34,510 bases of DNA from Haloferax profundi (lineage in GTDB: Archaea > Halobacteriota > Halobacteria > Halobacteriales > Haloferacaceae), in assembly GCF_001469865.1 (NCBI RefSeq), contig NZ_LOPV01000045.1:1-34510 (forward strand). Direction: 5' to 3'. This document shows, piece by piece, positions 34,098-34,510 of this stretch. Position numbers and translations under genes: made by a program. Below the pieces are notes generated by a model. It saw nothing but the letters and a program-made list of their open reading frames with translations, was not told the DNA's origin and did no database searches. Every line of letters begins with the position of its first letter. Within the stretch, counting starts at the first letter, position 1.

Positions 34098-34259
34098 ATG
34101 GTCTCTCTCACCAGTTACGCGGACGAGATTGGTCCGACGACGCTCATCATCGTCGGGTTCCTGTTGTTCATCTTCCCCGAACCTGCCACGTCTGCGTTCG
34201 GGGCGGGACTGATGCTGTTCGGGGCGGCGTACTGGTTCTGGGAGTGGAATCGCCCCTGA
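34098..34259 (+). CDS. 53-aa two-helix membrane protein
   Basis: The ATG at 34098 opens a 53-codon frame that ends at TGA 34257-34259. The product starts MVSLTSYADEIGPTT and then has two hydrophobic stretches (about 15-28, LIIVGFLLFIF, and 32-49, SAFGAGLMLFGAAYWFWEW), joined by a short PEPA turn. It is too short to place in a family, but composition and third-position GC look real. Convergent with the partial gene at the right edge. Confidence 0.6.
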   Translation: MVSLTSYADEIGPTTLIIVGFLLFIFPEPATSAFGAGLMLFGAAYWFWEWNRP

Positions 34260-34306
34260 GTTCGAACGCGGGAGAGCGCAGGAGAATCAGTCGTTTCGAG
34301 TCAGCG

Positions 34307-34510
34307 TCAGACGCCTCGGTGACGGCGTCTTTGTCCGGCGTCGTCGGGTCCTGTGAGGTCCACCGATTCGAGTGGCCGCTCTCCCGAATCGTGTCTCGAT
34401 TCGGCCGACGCTGTCGGCCCGGCGACGAAGAGTCCGTACGCGAGAACCGCGACGGAGAACAGTCCGCTCAGACCGACGACGGGCGAGACTGGCAGGTCGG
34501 TGAGCGTTCC
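34307..34510 (-). CDS. 3' end of a membrane protein, cut by the window edge
   Basis: The minus strand is open from the window edge to a TGA at 34309-34307, giving 67 residues. The visible part begins GTLTDLPVSPVV and has a hydrophobic segment (GLSGLFSVAVLAYGLFVAG), then a polar tail ending RRHRGV. It looks like the last TM of a larger membrane protein. No family can be assigned. Its end is convergent with the small gene. Confidence 0.55.
   Translation of the reverse strand, partial: GTLTDLPVSPVVGLSGLFSVAVLAYGLFVAGPTASAESRHDSGERPLESVDLTGPDDAGQRRRHRGV

Overview
The window is a GC-rich, high-density stretch of a haloarchaeal chromosome. Proteins are strongly acidic, lipoproteins carry twin-arginine-type leaders, and several genes are typically archaeal or haloarchaeal: proteasome-activating nucleotidase, eIF1/SUI1, F420 ligase CofE, methylene-H4MPT/H4F reductase Mer, pyruvoyl arginine decarboxylase, a Bat-type HTH regulator and a HalOD1 protein. 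TATA boxes lie about 25-30 nt upstream of many start codons, which suggests leaderless transcripts. The PAN sequence looks Haloferax-like, so I infer the order Haloferacales but cannot name a genus. No CRISPR array, rRNA, tRNA or intact insertion sequence was seen.

Layout. 1-2450: the first codons of a lipoprotein gene cut by the left edge, a DUF3179 lipoprotein that may be its paralogue, a TrmB-type regulator and a small DUF7344-like winged-helix protein. 2446-2854: a gene-free, visibly lower-GC stretch. 2855-4836: a minus-strand group that looks metal-related, with a His-rich halocyanin-like copper lipoprotein, a secreted Met/His-rich protein and a two-TM protein with a cytoplasmic winged helix and a Met-rich outer loop. 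4952-9247: a Nudix-eIF2B fusion, a YfcE-type phosphodiesterase, the F420 genes cofE and mer, and two small proteins. 9271-13751: mutS-mutL, overlapping by ATGA. 13951-18241: a MoxR ATPase - DUF58 - transglutaminase operon with ATGA overlaps, followed by a membrane-anchored HTH protein, a secreted coiled-coil protein and SUI1. 21019-22871: an operon of DUF5810-, DUF5809-, Nudix- and rhodanese-type proteins. 23047-26785: a large PAS/GAF/Bat-type regulator followed by a HalOD1 protein. 26872-29499: rimI and aconitase. 29703-34510: dut, a gene-free region with several nested inverted repeats, pan, pdaD, a membrane histidine kinase, a DUF5811-like protein, a 53-codon membrane protein and the 3' end of a minus-strand membrane protein.

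Most of the window is housekeeping: mismatch repair, nucleotide hygiene, the TCA cycle, proteolysis, translation initiation and cofactor synthesis. The parts that look least described are the putative copper one-component module (2855-4836), the structured region upstream of pan (about 30346-30564), an inverted repeat overlapping the moxR TATA box, and the Nudix-eIF2B fusion with a non-canonical Nudix box.
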